A DNA stretch of 64,000 nucleotides from an uncultured Bacteroidota bacterium (GTDB lineage: Bacteria; Bacteroidota; Bacteroidia; Chitinophagales; Chitinophagaceae): assembly GCA_903904855.1 (NCBI GenBank), contig CAIVEH010000167.1:79904-143903 (forward strand). Reading direction: 5' to 3'. A model generated the notes under the pieces. The model saw nothing but the letters and a program-made list of their open reading frames with translations, searched no databases and had not been told where the DNA came from. Every line of letters begins with the position of its first letter. Position 1 is the first letter of the stretch. Positions 36,632 to 45,533 of this stretch are shown piece after piece. The translations under genes were made by a program, and so were the position numbers.

Positions 36632-37048
36632 TTATAATAACTTCTTCAATGCTTCGCCTGGCGTTAAAACTGGTATTTCACTTTTTCTGAAGCCTTTAGG
36701 ATCGCGGGTGATAATTGCGTTTACATCAGGATTAGTTAATGCTACATACTACTGAACTGAATCTTCAAAATCAGGATTATCTGATACCAATGCTTTTTTA
36801 ATGATTGCATGTGTGAGATCCATTACATTTGTAAATGAGGAAAGCTTAACCAGCCTATTAATCGCTTCTGCATGACCAATTTTTTTGCGTATGATGTAGT
36901 AAATATTATTAAAAGATACCGCTGCAATGAATAAAATAATCTTACCCTCTATTGCAAATTCAAACAAGTCTGCTGCATCGTCTGAAAATGGTTCACGATC
37001 CATTAAGAAGTCTATAATTACATTAGCATCAACAAAAAATCTGTTCAT
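36632..37048 (-). pseudogene. PIN-domain toxin gene interrupted by an amber codon
   Basis: The frame MNRFFVDANVIIDFLMDREPFSDD runs through the PIN acidic residues (Asp7, Asp42-like, 'DNPDFEDSVQ') to TAG at 36749-36751, and then continues in frame as YVALTNPDVNAIITRDPKGF, RKSEIPVLTPGEALKKLL to TAA at 36632. Read through, the 138-residue length is normal and the C-terminal 'TRDPKGF' is the conserved PIN end. A Tyr codon likely became TAG. The 99-residue product lacks the last acidic-region helices and is probably inactive. Confidence 0.8.
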
Positions 37049-37299
37049 ATACCAAGATACCTGTTAGTTAATTCATTTTCAAGCTCTTTTTTATAATCAA
37101 AATCTTTTGGAAGAGGTACTGAACCTTTAAGCTCTTCAATCAAAGAAGAATACCGTTTTTTCTTTCCAACTTTTTTTACCGGTAAACTTTTAAAATAACC
37201 TTCAACGAGATCTGACAAACTTTTGCCACTAACGTCAGCATATTCTTTAGCTGCGGTTATCACATCTTCTTGTAACGTAAGCGTAAGTTGCGTTGTCAT
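37045..37299 (-). CDS. DUF6364-type antitoxin
   Basis: An 84-residue protein with a ribbon-helix-helix-like N-terminus ('LTLTLQEDVITAAKEYADVSGKSLSDLVEGYFKSL') and a basic/acidic tail ending 'ELENELTNRYLGI'. It overlaps the PIN gene by 4 bp (ATGA). It appears intact while the toxin is broken. Confidence 0.8.
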   Translation of the reverse strand: MTTQLTLTLQEDVITAAKEYADVSGKSLSDLVEGYFKSLPVKKVGKKKRYSSLIEELKGSVPLPKDFDYKKELENELTNRYLGI

Positions 37300-37453
37300 A
37301 ACACATGTGTTTTATAGTGCAAATATACGATCTAATCCTGAATCCAGAAGGAGCGGAATCTGTTTATCAGAAATTACCAATACGGGGCAAAAATAAAAAT
37401 CAACAAAATGTCTTCCCCTGTTCATTCCAAAACTTTAACTATTTTACGTCATT

Positions 37454-38371
37454 ATGGGCACAAACATGATCAGTATCCGCCACATCGTTAAGCAATATGC
37501 CAGTCAGAGGGCATTGGATAATGTGAGTATGGAAATTGAGAGAGGTACAGTTTTTGGTCTTCTTGGGCCCAATGGCGCCGGCAAAACATCTCTTATCCGC
37601 ATCATCAACCAAATTACCGCACCTGATTCGGGTGAAATCCTGTTTAATCGTGAAAAACTGAACCAGAAACACATAGAACGCATAGGCTATCTGCCTGAAG
37701 AAAGAGGGCTTTATAAAAAGATGAAGATCGGTGAGCAGATTTTATACCTTGCTCGGCTAAAAGGTTTGGATAAGCAGGAAGCTATGCGCCGCATAAAATA
37801 CTGGTTCGTGAAGCTGGAGATAGAAAGCTGGTGGGATAAAAAAGTGGAAGATCTCTCGAAAGGAATGCAGCAAAAGGTACAGTTTGTAGCTACTGTTTTG
37901 CACGAACCCGAATTGCTCATACTCGATGAACCCTTCACTGGTTTTGATCCGGTAAATGCCGAAATCATAAAGAATGAAATTCTGGAACTGAACAAGAAGG
38001 GCGCCACTATTATATTCTCTACTCACCGCATGGAGTCGGTTGAAGAACTCTGCGACTCCATTGCACTGCTGAACCTCTCTCACAAAATACTGAATGGGAA
38101 GGTGAAGGATATCAGGAACACCTACCGTAATGGCACTTATCTGCTGGAGTATGAAGGTGACCATCTGGCATTTAATGGAAGTGCTCCTTTCACCTTGTTA
38201 TCCGAAACCAATCACGAAGGCAGCTACCAGGTAAAAGTGAAAATCCAGGATGGTAAAAAAGTAAATGATGTGTTACATTATTTATTGCCACTGGTTACCA
38301 TAAACAGGGTAGAAGAAATAGTGCCGACCATGAACGAAATATTTATCCAAACAGTAAGTAAATCCAAATAG
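37454..38371 (+). CDS. ABC exporter ATP-binding protein (NatA/DUF4162 type)
   Basis: The 305-residue ATPase has Walker A 'GPNGAGKTSLIR', signature 'DLSKGMQQKVQFVATVLHEP', Walker B 'LLILDEPFTGFDP', switch His 'IIFSTHRMESVEELCD' and a C-terminal DUF4162 domain. The permease gene follows 3 bp later. NatAB-like systems export sodium, lantibiotics or other drugs; the substrate is unknown here. Confidence 0.9.
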   Translation: MGTNMISIRHIVKQYASQRALDNVSMEIERGTVFGLLGPNGAGKTSLIRIINQITAPDSGEILFNREKLNQKHIERIGYLPEERGLYKKMKIGEQILYLARLKGLDKQEAMRRIKYWFVKLEIESWWDKKVEDLSKGMQQKVQFVATVLHEPELLILDEPFTGFDPVNAEIIKNEILELNKKGATIIFSTHRMESVEELCDSIALLNLSHKILNGKVKDIRNTYRNGTYLLEYEGDHLAFNGSAPFTLLSETNHEGSYQVKVKIQDGKKVNDVLHYLLPLVTINRVEEIVPTMNEIFIQTVSKSK

Positions 38372-38374
38372 GCA

Positions 38375-39703
38375 ATGAACAAGATATGGCTCATTATACA
38401 ACGTGAATACATTTCCAGGGTAAAGAAAAAGTCTTTCCTCGTCATGACCTTCCTGGTGCCTGTACTGTCAATGGGCATGATGGCGCTTATTATTTATCTG
38501 GTCGCAAAACAGGATGACCTGTGCGATAAGAAAAAGGTTGAGGTGGTGGATGAAAGCGGTATGTTTCGCAACAAGCTAAAGAGCAGTGGGTCTATTGAAT
38601 ACAGCTATTCTGCCGATAATTATGCCACCGCAAAGGCTGGCCTTCTCAAATCAGGCTACGACTATCTGCTTTATGTACCTGGCTCCATCACCGGCGTTCA
38701 GTTGTTCAGTGAAAAGAAAGCCAGCGCCCTGACTATACAGAATATTCAGAGTGCCCTAAGTGATATTGCACAATCGCAGCGCCTGGTTTCTGCCGGTATC
38801 GATACGGCGGTTCTTGCAAAAGCACAGAGACCTATAACACTCGATGCAAAGCAAATCACAGAATCAGGCGAAAAAGATGCCCAGACATATGTTGCCTACG
38901 CTATCGGGTTTATTTCAGCATTCCTCATTTATATGTCACTCTTCATTTACGGTGCCCAGGTTATGCGTGGTGTGATTGAAGAAAAGGTAAGTCGCATTGT
39001 TGAAGTAATCATTTCTTCTGTAAAACCATTCCAGTTGATGCTGGGTAAGATCATCGGGATAGGATTGGTTGGCCTTACACAATTTGTACTCTGGATAGCG
39101 CTTTCCCTCGCATTATCAACTGTTGCCGGAACTGTGATGATGAGCAAGTCGACCGGTAACATTACTGAGCAGGTCGCAAAATCACAAGGCGTTTCCTCTG
39201 CACAGTTATCGCAGGCATCGGCCACTCAGGTTCAGGAAAATGGTACGGCTAAAATCATGAAGTCAATTGAGAGCATCCCTGTTGCCTATACTATTTTTTG
39301 CTTCCTTTTTTATTTCCTTACAGGCTATATGCTCTACAGCGCCATATTTGCAATGGTAGGCTCTGCTGTAGACAACGAAACCGAAACACAGCAATTCATG
39401 TTGCCCATTACTTTGCCGCTAGTCTTTACCTTTATTATTTCTATGAACTTCATCATCAACAATCCCGATAGCTCATTATCCATATGGCTGTCTATGATTC
39501 CATTTACATCGCCCATTGCCATGATGATACGCATACCGTTTGGTGTGCCTGCATGGCAACTGGCAATATCCATGATGCTAATGATTTTAGGCTTCTTGTT
39601 TACTACATGGGTAGCAGCTCGTGTGTATAGAGTAGGCATTCTTATGTATGGCAAAAAAGCCAGTTATCGGGAGTTGGCAAAATGGTTTATGTATAAAGAG
39701 TAG
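38375..39703 (+). CDS. ABC exporter permease (NatB/ABC-2 type)
   Basis: The 442-residue protein has one N-terminal helix (SFLVMTFLVPVLSMGMMALIIYLV), a ~150-residue outside domain and about five C-terminal helices, with 'VMRGVIEEKVSRIVEVIISSVKPFQLMLGKIIGIG', the signature of the NatB/ABC2_membrane_3 family. It pairs with the ATPase 3 bp upstream. Confidence 0.9.
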   Translation: MNKIWLIIQREYISRVKKKSFLVMTFLVPVLSMGMMALIIYLVAKQDDLCDKKKVEVVDESGMFRNKLKSSGSIEYSYSADNYATAKAGLLKSGYDYLLYVPGSITGVQLFSEKKASALTIQNIQSALSDIAQSQRLVSAGIDTAVLAKAQRPITLDAKQITESGEKDAQTYVAYAIGFISAFLIYMSLFIYGAQVMRGVIEEKVSRIVEVIISSVKPFQLMLGKIIGIGLVGLTQFVLWIALSLALSTVAGTVMMSKSTGNITEQVAKSQGVSSAQLSQASATQVQENGTAKIMKSIESIPVAYTIFCFLFYFLTGYMLYSAIFAMVGSAVDNETETQQFMLPITLPLVFTFIISMNFIINNPDSSLSIWLSMIPFTSPIAMMIRIPFGVPAWQLAISMMLMILGFLFTTWVAARVYRVGILMYGKKASYRELAKWFMYKE

Positions 39704-39743
39704 TTCTCCGCAATAGTAAAATTCTTAGTTTTGGGTATATTAT

Positions 39744-40472
39744 ATGATGGAAGCAAAAGCAAAATACCTGACTTACCTGTTTATTGTTTGTTTCTTATTT
39801 ACCCCTGGCATTTCCCGGGGCCAATTCGAAGTATCTTCTGGCATAGACCTTAGTTACCCCTTATTGACCAATAAGTACAACAAAATACTTAATTACGGCC
39901 AGCTCAGTTTTGGCCTCAGGGCTGGTATCGCCTACAAGCCGCCTGAAACCCAGTTTTTCCCCATCCTTAATCTGAGTATTGGCCGATGCAGGTTGCCCTT
40001 GTTACAGATTAATAAGAATGTTGCCGCAATCAATTTCGATTACATCAATGTAATGCTCAATGAAAATTTTATTGTTCATTTTCCTAAAAGCGAAGTATTT
40101 ATATACGGCGGCATAGGCTTTACCAACCTGAAGCGCAAAAACATCGTTTTTACCGGCCCCGGCTATTCGCAGCTGGAAGCCACAGTTGATTCGGTTAAAG
40201 ATGTAACCAATCTGTTTCCGGCAATGAATATCGGATTTGAGTACAACTATGGCGAATCGGCCGGCAAAGATCTGTATATCACTATGGGTATCAACTTTCA
40301 GTACATAATGCTGCTCGCCGAGCGGAATAATTATTACCTTACCGTAAAGCAATCAGCCTTTAATTACGCGCCTTATAATGCAGGTTTCTCAGGCGATGTT
40401 ATTGCCCCATCTTTTTATCTTGCCATTCACTACCTCCTCCATCACAACAAAAAGAGTAAAATGTACCTCTGA
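39744..40472 (+). CDS. Outer-membrane beta-barrel protein, unknown function
   Basis: A 242-residue protein with a signal peptide (LTYLFIVCFLFTPGISRGQ) and alternating hydrophobic strands ('LSFGLRAGIAYKPPETQFFPILNLSIGRC', 'NENFIVHFPKSEVFIYGGIGFTNL', 'LYITMGINFQYIMLLAER') typical of an 8-10 strand barrel. It follows the ABC exporter by 41 bp but need not be part of it. A TAGTTTTG box lies 10 bp before the ATG. Confidence 0.7.
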   Translation: MMEAKAKYLTYLFIVCFLFTPGISRGQFEVSSGIDLSYPLLTNKYNKILNYGQLSFGLRAGIAYKPPETQFFPILNLSIGRCRLPLLQINKNVAAINFDYINVMLNENFIVHFPKSEVFIYGGIGFTNLKRKNIVFTGPGYSQLEATVDSVKDVTNLFPAMNIGFEYNYGESAGKDLYITMGINFQYIMLLAERNNYYLTVKQSAFNYAPYNAGFSGDVIAPSFYLAIHYLLHHNKKSKMYL

Positions 40473-40689
40473 AACTATCTGCTAACTTTATGTCTTAAAA
40501 TAGCAATAAGTTGAGATAAAGTACTTCAGCACAATGTATGGTCCCCTATAGCGAAAAGGGTTACATCCATGGAAAAGGTTGCTACCTATAGATATTCTCA
40601 AAATTGGCCAGAAACCCTTTGTCCTACCATTTTCCAAATTTGAAATCCTGACTGAAAGCCAAATGGATGGTTCCCTTTAGGGACAGGGT

Positions 40690-41631
40690 TTACCCCAGCA
40701 GGCTTTTCTTGATCTTCCACATCAAAGCATCATTTTTCTGTAGCACCATATACAGTTCCCGTTCTCCTCCGAAGGTTCGGAAAAACCGCTCCACGCCCTC
40801 ATCCATGCTGCCCTCAAGGTCAAAATACTGTTGTCTCCGCTTCTTCGCTTGTTTTATGCAGGTCCATAAAAGCAGCGACATTGCTTTATATCCATTAGAC
40901 TCAGGGTTTTGCCCACCCATAAAGTAGTAGCTTCGGGTATCATCCCACACATTCCACACTATTGAAAGGGTATTTTCACCATTTTTGGCAACCAGGAGTT
41001 CGCCGGCATTATGCGCAATACAGGCATCAAGTATTTTTTTAAGATCAGCCACTTTATAGTTAATTTCCTTTCCCTTTCCGGTGAGAGTATTGAGCTGAAA
41101 CTGATACAGGTGTTCCAACGCACCATTGTCTGTTAATATTGTTTTCACTTGTTCTGCCTGCTTTATATTCCGGCGGGCCGAATCCTTAATGTTTGCAAGC
41201 AGTTCAGTTTCTGATTGTGCAAGATTTATCAGGAAGGTCTGCTGCACCTCAGTATGTAATTTATATTGCCTGAAGATGCCTGCCTGTTTTATTCCGGGGG
41301 TAATTGCCATATGCCATACCTTGCAATCGGGCAATTGTTTCATCAGTTCGGCAACAGTCTCATATTCATAAGCATCAATCCGGCTTTGCCTCAGATCAGA
41401 AGGATAAAAAACATGCGGCCCAAGGTAAGGCGTCAGTACCGGATTGCGCATCAGGCTCACACCCATTTTATTTTCAATAGGGTAGGCCCATACACCCCTT
41501 ACGTCCTCTCCCTTCATCGAAATAGCTACATCCCACTCATCACAAACCACATCCAGCCACCATGGCTGCATGAAGACCGGAATACCGGGCTTTTCTGTGC
41601 ATATCTTTCTATAAAGTTCTTTATCTGACAT
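40690..41631 (-). CDS. GNAT/FemAB-like acyltransferase
   Basis: The 313-residue protein has a double-GNAT (FemAB/Acetyltransf_6) pattern: 'FMQPWWLDVVCDEWDVAISMKGEDVRGVWAYP', 'SARRNIKQAEQ' and 'NGYKAMSLLLWTCIKQAKKRRQQYFDLEGSMDEGVERFFRTFGGE'. The last motif is characteristic of enzymes that transfer acyl or aminoacyl groups to surface sugars or peptidoglycan. Substrate unknown. It is 26 bp downstream of a LolC/E-like permease on the same strand. Confidence 0.75.
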   Translation of the reverse strand: MSDKELYRKICTEKPGIPVFMQPWWLDVVCDEWDVAISMKGEDVRGVWAYPIENKMGVSLMRNPVLTPYLGPHVFYPSDLRQSRIDAYEYETVAELMKQLPDCKVWHMAITPGIKQAGIFRQYKLHTEVQQTFLINLAQSETELLANIKDSARRNIKQAEQVKTILTDNGALEHLYQFQLNTLTGKGKEINYKVADLKKILDACIAHNAGELLVAKNGENTLSIVWNVWDDTRSYYFMGGQNPESNGYKAMSLLLWTCIKQAKKRRQQYFDLEGSMDEGVERFFRTFGGERELYMVLQKNDALMWKIKKSLLG

Positions 41632-41657
41632 TTTTGCTATCGCCGACTAATAATCAT

Positions 41658-42884
41658 TTACTTAAACTGCAAAACTCTTGCCGGTTGAATCCGTCGAATA
41701 TATAACGTCGGTAACCACATACAAAATACACAAAGCACCAGGGTTGCGGCATCAATTAATCCTACCTGCCACCAGACAATCCTTATAGGTGCATAATGCA
41801 TATAGTATATATCCTCCGGCAATTTTATTATCCCATAATGCACCTGCAGCCAGCAAAGACCCAGAGCCAAGGCATTGCCCAGCAATATCCCCGCCAACCC
41901 TATCAGTGCTGCAATACCCAGGAAAATGTTCCGGGTCTGATTAAACGGCATACCAAGTGCTTTTAGCAGGCCTATCATATTGGCCCTGTCCACCATCAGT
42001 ATCAGCAATACAGCTCCCATATTGATTATGGACACCACAGCCATTATTACCAGCAGAATAACGCCATCCAGGCTTATTAATTGCAGCCAGTCGAAAATGG
42101 ATGAATAATTTTCAACGGTAGTATAGGCTTCCAGTGGCGGATAAATCAGGTTGTAATGTATGTATGCACCAACAGTATCGGCATATTGATTGTCTGTCAG
42201 GTCCACCTGGTAGCCATTTATACTGTCGGCAGGCCAGTTGTTGATACGCTGCAGCAGCCTCATATCGCATATCCCGAAATTTTTGTCTACCTCCTCCATG
42301 CCGCTATGAAAGATGCCGCATACCCTTACCTTTCTTATCCGCAACGAGCTGTTTTCGTAAAAATCAAGCAATACCGAATCACCGGCATTTACATTCAGTA
42401 AATTGGCTGTTGTTGTAGAGAGAATTACTTGTTTGGAGTAGGAGGTATCGCTGAAATCAATCCAGTTGCCTGTGGTTGAGATCCCCTTCATAAAGTGGTA
42501 ATCCTTATTTACGCCTTTCAGCGCCAATACTTCCATATTGCCATTGGCCTGCACCAGTACAGGTTTTTCAGTAAATGGGTATACATCAGTAACATGCGGT
42601 ATCTTTCTGATAGAGTCGGCCAATCCCCGGCTGTGATAAACCGGCTCAGAATAGTTTAGTGCCGACGATTTTGTTTCATCAAACCGCACAACATGCACAT
42701 GTCCCATAAAACTGAATAACTTCTCGGTAACGGCGTATCTGAATCCCGTAACCACGGCTATCGAAACAATCATAACTGCCACGCTTAGCGCAGTAGCCAC
42801 AATAGCAAGCCTTATCATAAACGAAGAGAATGTTCCCTTCTGCTTTGCAAGGTATCGCCGAGCTATAAAAAATGGCAGATTCAA
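41658..42884 (-). CDS. LolC/LolE-like ABC permease
   Basis: The 408-residue protein begins 'FFIARRYLAKQKGTFSSFMIRLAIVATALSVAVMIVSIAVVTGFR', the typical LolC/LolE N-terminus and first helix, followed by a periplasmic domain and three C-terminal helices ('ISLDGVILLVIMAVVSIINMGAVLLILMVDRANMIGLLKALGM'). It would form part of the lipoprotein-releasing complex. No LolD ATPase gene is adjacent; the ATPase at 26.3 kb has its own partner. Confidence 0.85.
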   Translation of the reverse strand: MNLPFFIARRYLAKQKGTFSSFMIRLAIVATALSVAVMIVSIAVVTGFRYAVTEKLFSFMGHVHVVRFDETKSSALNYSEPVYHSRGLADSIRKIPHVTDVYPFTEKPVLVQANGNMEVLALKGVNKDYHFMKGISTTGNWIDFSDTSYSKQVILSTTTANLLNVNAGDSVLLDFYENSSLRIRKVRVCGIFHSGMEEVDKNFGICDMRLLQRINNWPADSINGYQVDLTDNQYADTVGAYIHYNLIYPPLEAYTTVENYSSIFDWLQLISLDGVILLVIMAVVSIINMGAVLLILMVDRANMIGLLKALGMPFNQTRNIFLGIAALIGLAGILLGNALALGLCWLQVHYGIIKLPEDIYYMHYAPIRIVWWQVGLIDAATLVLCVFCMWLPTLYIRRIQPARVLQFK

Positions 42885-43017
42885 ATTATATATGGATTGA
42901 ACTCAAAAGTAACCCATTTCCTGTTCCCATGCATACTGCCCAGGTCAGATAAACCATTCAGGAAAAGCAATACTCCGGAAAATTTATTGGCGAAGCTAAT
43001 CAGGCAAAACTCTAAAC

Positions 43018-43047
43018 GGCAAATTGCCAACTGTCAACTGTTAATTA
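43018..43047 (-). repeat. Stop-proximal dispersed element, copy 2
   Basis: On the minus strand the stop TAA is followed by TTAACAGTTGACAGTTGGCA. It shares ACAGTT and AGTTGGCA blocks with copies at 24135 and 44106. Confidence 0.45.
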
Positions 43048-43530
43048 CTTCCTCCCTGGCGGCGTAATGTTGCCCATACCTATGCGGTAAGCTTCGCGGC
43101 TCATATCCACCTCTACATTTTCAGAGCTTCCTATTACATTGCCGTTGAGCGCAGTAATATTTACGTTCTTGGTAACATTGCCCCTTTTGGTTTCCTTGTT
43201 GTAGTTGAGCTGTTCGCCCACAGTGGTAAAATAGATTGGATTGGAAATGGTAACATTATAGGCCTCTACAAGGCCGTCATTTTCAAATATTATGGCGCTG
43301 TCGCAAGTAATCTGGTTGTTGCCAATCTTGAACTGTACTGTACCCAGGTACTTTGTATTGTCTTTTTGTTTCTTTTTACCTTCTTTTTGTTCGGCAGGCA
43401 CAGCTACCGTCTTGTCGGCATGAACGAGGTTCAGAATACCATCACTCTCTTTGTTTTCATCTTCTTTTTTATCGGTCTGGGCATTACTGAATAAGGGCAG
43501 TAATAATAATATAAATATGATCTTCTTCAT
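43045..43530 (-). CDS. OstA/LptA-like periplasmic protein
   Basis: The 161-residue protein has a signal peptide (MKKIIFILLLLPLFSNAQ), a lysine-rich linker and an OstA/LptA-type beta-jellyroll: 'LGTVQFKIGNNQITCDSAIIFENDGLVEAYNVTIS', 'GEQLNYNKETKRGNVTKNVNITALNGNVIGSSENVEVDM'. LptA forms the periplasmic bridge for lipopolysaccharide export. It is short (one jellyroll of the usual size) and lies apart from other lpt genes. Role in LPS export is likely but not certain. Confidence 0.75.
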   Translation of the reverse strand: MKKIIFILLLLPLFSNAQTDKKEDENKESDGILNLVHADKTVAVPAEQKEGKKKQKDNTKYLGTVQFKIGNNQITCDSAIIFENDGLVEAYNVTISNPIYFTTVGEQLNYNKETKRGNVTKNVNITALNGNVIGSSENVEVDMSREAYRIGMGNITPPGRK

Positions 43531-43632
43531 CTTGAAATTTTGCTAAAGATACAATGAAATTAAACTCACTAATCAGCTTATAATTTTTTTAACGCTTTGC
43601 CCTCACCTATCAACTTATCACTTATCTCCTTA

Positions 43633-44040
43633 TCAACTCTTATCAATAGATAATGATCCGGCACCCAGGAATATCAATCCGAAAAACACAAACATCAATT
43701 CTATTGCTTCCGATGACTCTTTTATACCATTGCCGCTGGCAAACAAAGTAGCCACCGCCACAATAAAATTAATCACCATCAGCACACACACCAGCCGGAA
43801 CCACAATCCTAGCACACAAAATATCCCCCCGATAGTCTCCGTAATGGCACACATAAACCCCCACATCACAGGTATAAAGTGGATATGCAGATGTCCCATA
43901 TTCTGCCCCAGCATCTCCCACTTGGCTATTCCACCGGTCAGCTTTGGCAATCCATGCAGAAACATCATTACCCCCAGTCCTGCCCGCAAAACCAGCAGCC
44001 CGAAGTTGCGGTAATTACCCAATTGTGAAAATAAAGCCAT
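43633..44040 (-). CDS. DoxX family membrane protein
   Basis: A 135-residue protein with four membrane helices. 'VLRAGLGVMMFLHGLPKLTGGIAKWEMLGQNMG' and 'AITETIGGIFCVLGLWFRLVCVLMVINF' are the DoxX signature. DoxX proteins are linked to quinol oxidation or redox membrane complexes in other bacteria, but most have no known role. Possible TATCTTTA -7 box precedes it. Confidence 0.85.
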   Translation of the reverse strand: MALFSQLGNYRNFGLLVLRAGLGVMMFLHGLPKLTGGIAKWEMLGQNMGHLHIHFIPVMWGFMCAITETIGGIFCVLGLWFRLVCVLMVINFIVAVATLFASGNGIKESSEAIELMFVFFGLIFLGAGSLSIDKS

Positions 44041-44105
44041 GGCAGATTTTTATTGAGGGTAAAGATAATTGAAATGATGGAATTTGGAACAAACTCGCCA
44101 GGCAG

Positions 44106-44144
44106 GTTGAAACTGTAAACTGTGAATTGCCAACTACAAAACTA
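44106..44144 (-). repeat. Stop-proximal dispersed element, copy 3
   Basis: On the minus strand, TAGTTTTGTAGTTGGCA and then ATTCACAGTTTACAGTTTCA follow the glycosyltransferase stop directly. Best match is the copy after fabG. Confidence 0.5.
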
Positions 44145-45206
44145 CCCCAGCTTCTTCGGTTTCCACCCAAGGTCCGAGAACTTCTTCCGCCTAAGCAGGA
44201 AATAATCCCACACTATGCTGCGCCGGTAAATTCCTTCTTCGTTGCGCCCCTTCGATAAACTCAGGGCGATCAGTTGCTTGTTCTCACGCCGGCGCTGCAG
44301 CCATTTGCCCAGGTCACGGTAAAAATGGAAATGAGCCTTGAGTATGGTTCCGGTTTGCTTGTATTCACCGGTCAGCAGCAGCCTCAGCCCTGCCACACCA
44401 TCCAGTATCAGCCTGAACGGGAAAAGCCACAGCAGCTTGCTGGTCTTTTCATTCTTTATCAGCAGTATCAGGTTATTCCGGAAGTTGTAATACAGCTTGG
44501 CAGGGCTGCCATAGCTTATCACACTGCCACCTACATGATACACCAGCGATTTGCCTATGTACCCAATCTTATAGCCTGCATTCTTCAGCCGCCAGCATAC
44601 ATCCACCTCCTCCATATGGGCATAGAGGTCTTTGTCCAGTCCGCCTACTTTTTCATACAGGTCGGCGCGCACCATAAAGCACCCGCCTGAGGCCCAGAAC
44701 ACCTCTATATTATCGTCATACTGGCCCTTGTCTTTTTCTATATCAAAGAAGATACGCCCGCGGCAAAAGAGGTAACCCCAGTTGTCCATAAACCCGCCAC
44801 CTGCGCCTGCATATTCAAAGCACTCCCTGTCTCTCCAGTAGCGTATTTTGGGCTGGCAGGCCGCCAGCATTTCGTCGCGCTCCATAGCAACGTGCAGCGG
44901 CGGAAACCATCCCTCCGTTACCTCAAAGTCGGCGCTGAGCAGCACAAAGTATTTGGCCTTTATCTGTTTCAGCCCTTCGTAATAGCCATTTGCAAAGCCA
45001 TGGTTTACGGCTATCTGTAGCGTATGTATGCTCGGAAAGTTGGTTTGCACATAGCTCAGTGTATCGTCGGTCGACGCATTATCTACCACAATCACCTCAT
45101 AGCCGGTATGGGCTTCGGCTACAATTTTTGGCAAAAAAAGTTCATGCCACTTAGTTCCGTTGTAGCTGAGTATTACAACGGCTGTATCCTTATGGCATTC
45201 TATCAT
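44142..45206 (-). CDS. Family 2 glycosyltransferase
   Basis: The 354-residue GT-A enzyme has 'VVILSYNGTKWHELFLPKIVAEA', nucleotide-sugar motif 'VVDNASTDDTLSYV', 'YFVLLSADFEVTEGW' in the DxD position and 'DLYAHMEEVDVCWRLKNAGYKIGYIG', the motif of rhamnosyl/WcaA-like transferases. No N-terminal membrane segment; one near the C-terminus (LLWLFPFRLILDGVAGLRLLL). It likely acts on cell-surface polysaccharide. Adjacent genes do not form a clear glycan cluster. Confidence 0.88.
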   Translation of the reverse strand: MIECHKDTAVVILSYNGTKWHELFLPKIVAEAHTGYEVIVVDNASTDDTLSYVQTNFPSIHTLQIAVNHGFANGYYEGLKQIKAKYFVLLSADFEVTEGWFPPLHVAMERDEMLAACQPKIRYWRDRECFEYAGAGGGFMDNWGYLFCRGRIFFDIEKDKGQYDDNIEVFWASGGCFMVRADLYEKVGGLDKDLYAHMEEVDVCWRLKNAGYKIGYIGKSLVYHVGGSVISYGSPAKLYYNFRNNLILLIKNEKTSKLLWLFPFRLILDGVAGLRLLLTGEYKQTGTILKAHFHFYRDLGKWLQRRRENKQLIALSLSKGRNEEGIYRRSIVWDYFLLRRKKFSDLGWKPKKLG

Positions 45207-45225
45207 AGCGGGGTTGTGCTATTGA

Positions 45226-45444
45226 TTATTTATACTTGGGTTCGTAAAGAGTATTATCCGGCGCAGTTATTTTATCGTTGGGCTGGTAGTGGTGCTCATA
45301 CAGATTGTAGCATCCGGCCCAGGCAAAAATAAAAATGCCGAAGAAACTCAGTACAAATAAAAAACGCGATTTAGTAGGCTTATTCAGCTCTATATCATGC
45401 GGATTGTCAATTTCAATTTCGTGATCGTTAGTATGGCTATCCAT
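45226..45444 (-). CDS. Small single-pass membrane protein, unknown
   Basis: The 72-residue protein from the ATG at 45444 has an acidic cytoplasmic part (MDSHTNDHEIEIDNPHDIELNK), one helix (FLFVLSFFGIFIFAWAGCYNLY) and a short polar tail. An upstream ATG at 45495 would add a 17-residue basic leader. It ends 19 bp before the glycosyltransferase gene and could be cotranscribed. Not recognised. Confidence 0.5.
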   Translation of the reverse strand: MDSHTNDHEIEIDNPHDIELNKPTKSRFLFVLSFFGIFIFAWAGCYNLYEHHYQPNDKITAPDNTLYEPKYK

Positions 45445-45533
45445 GAAGTATTTTGATTTCCGGGGCAAAAATAATAGTAATTCCCTCAAAATCATAATAT
45501 TTTTACCGTTCCTTCGTTAATCGGGTTAGAATT

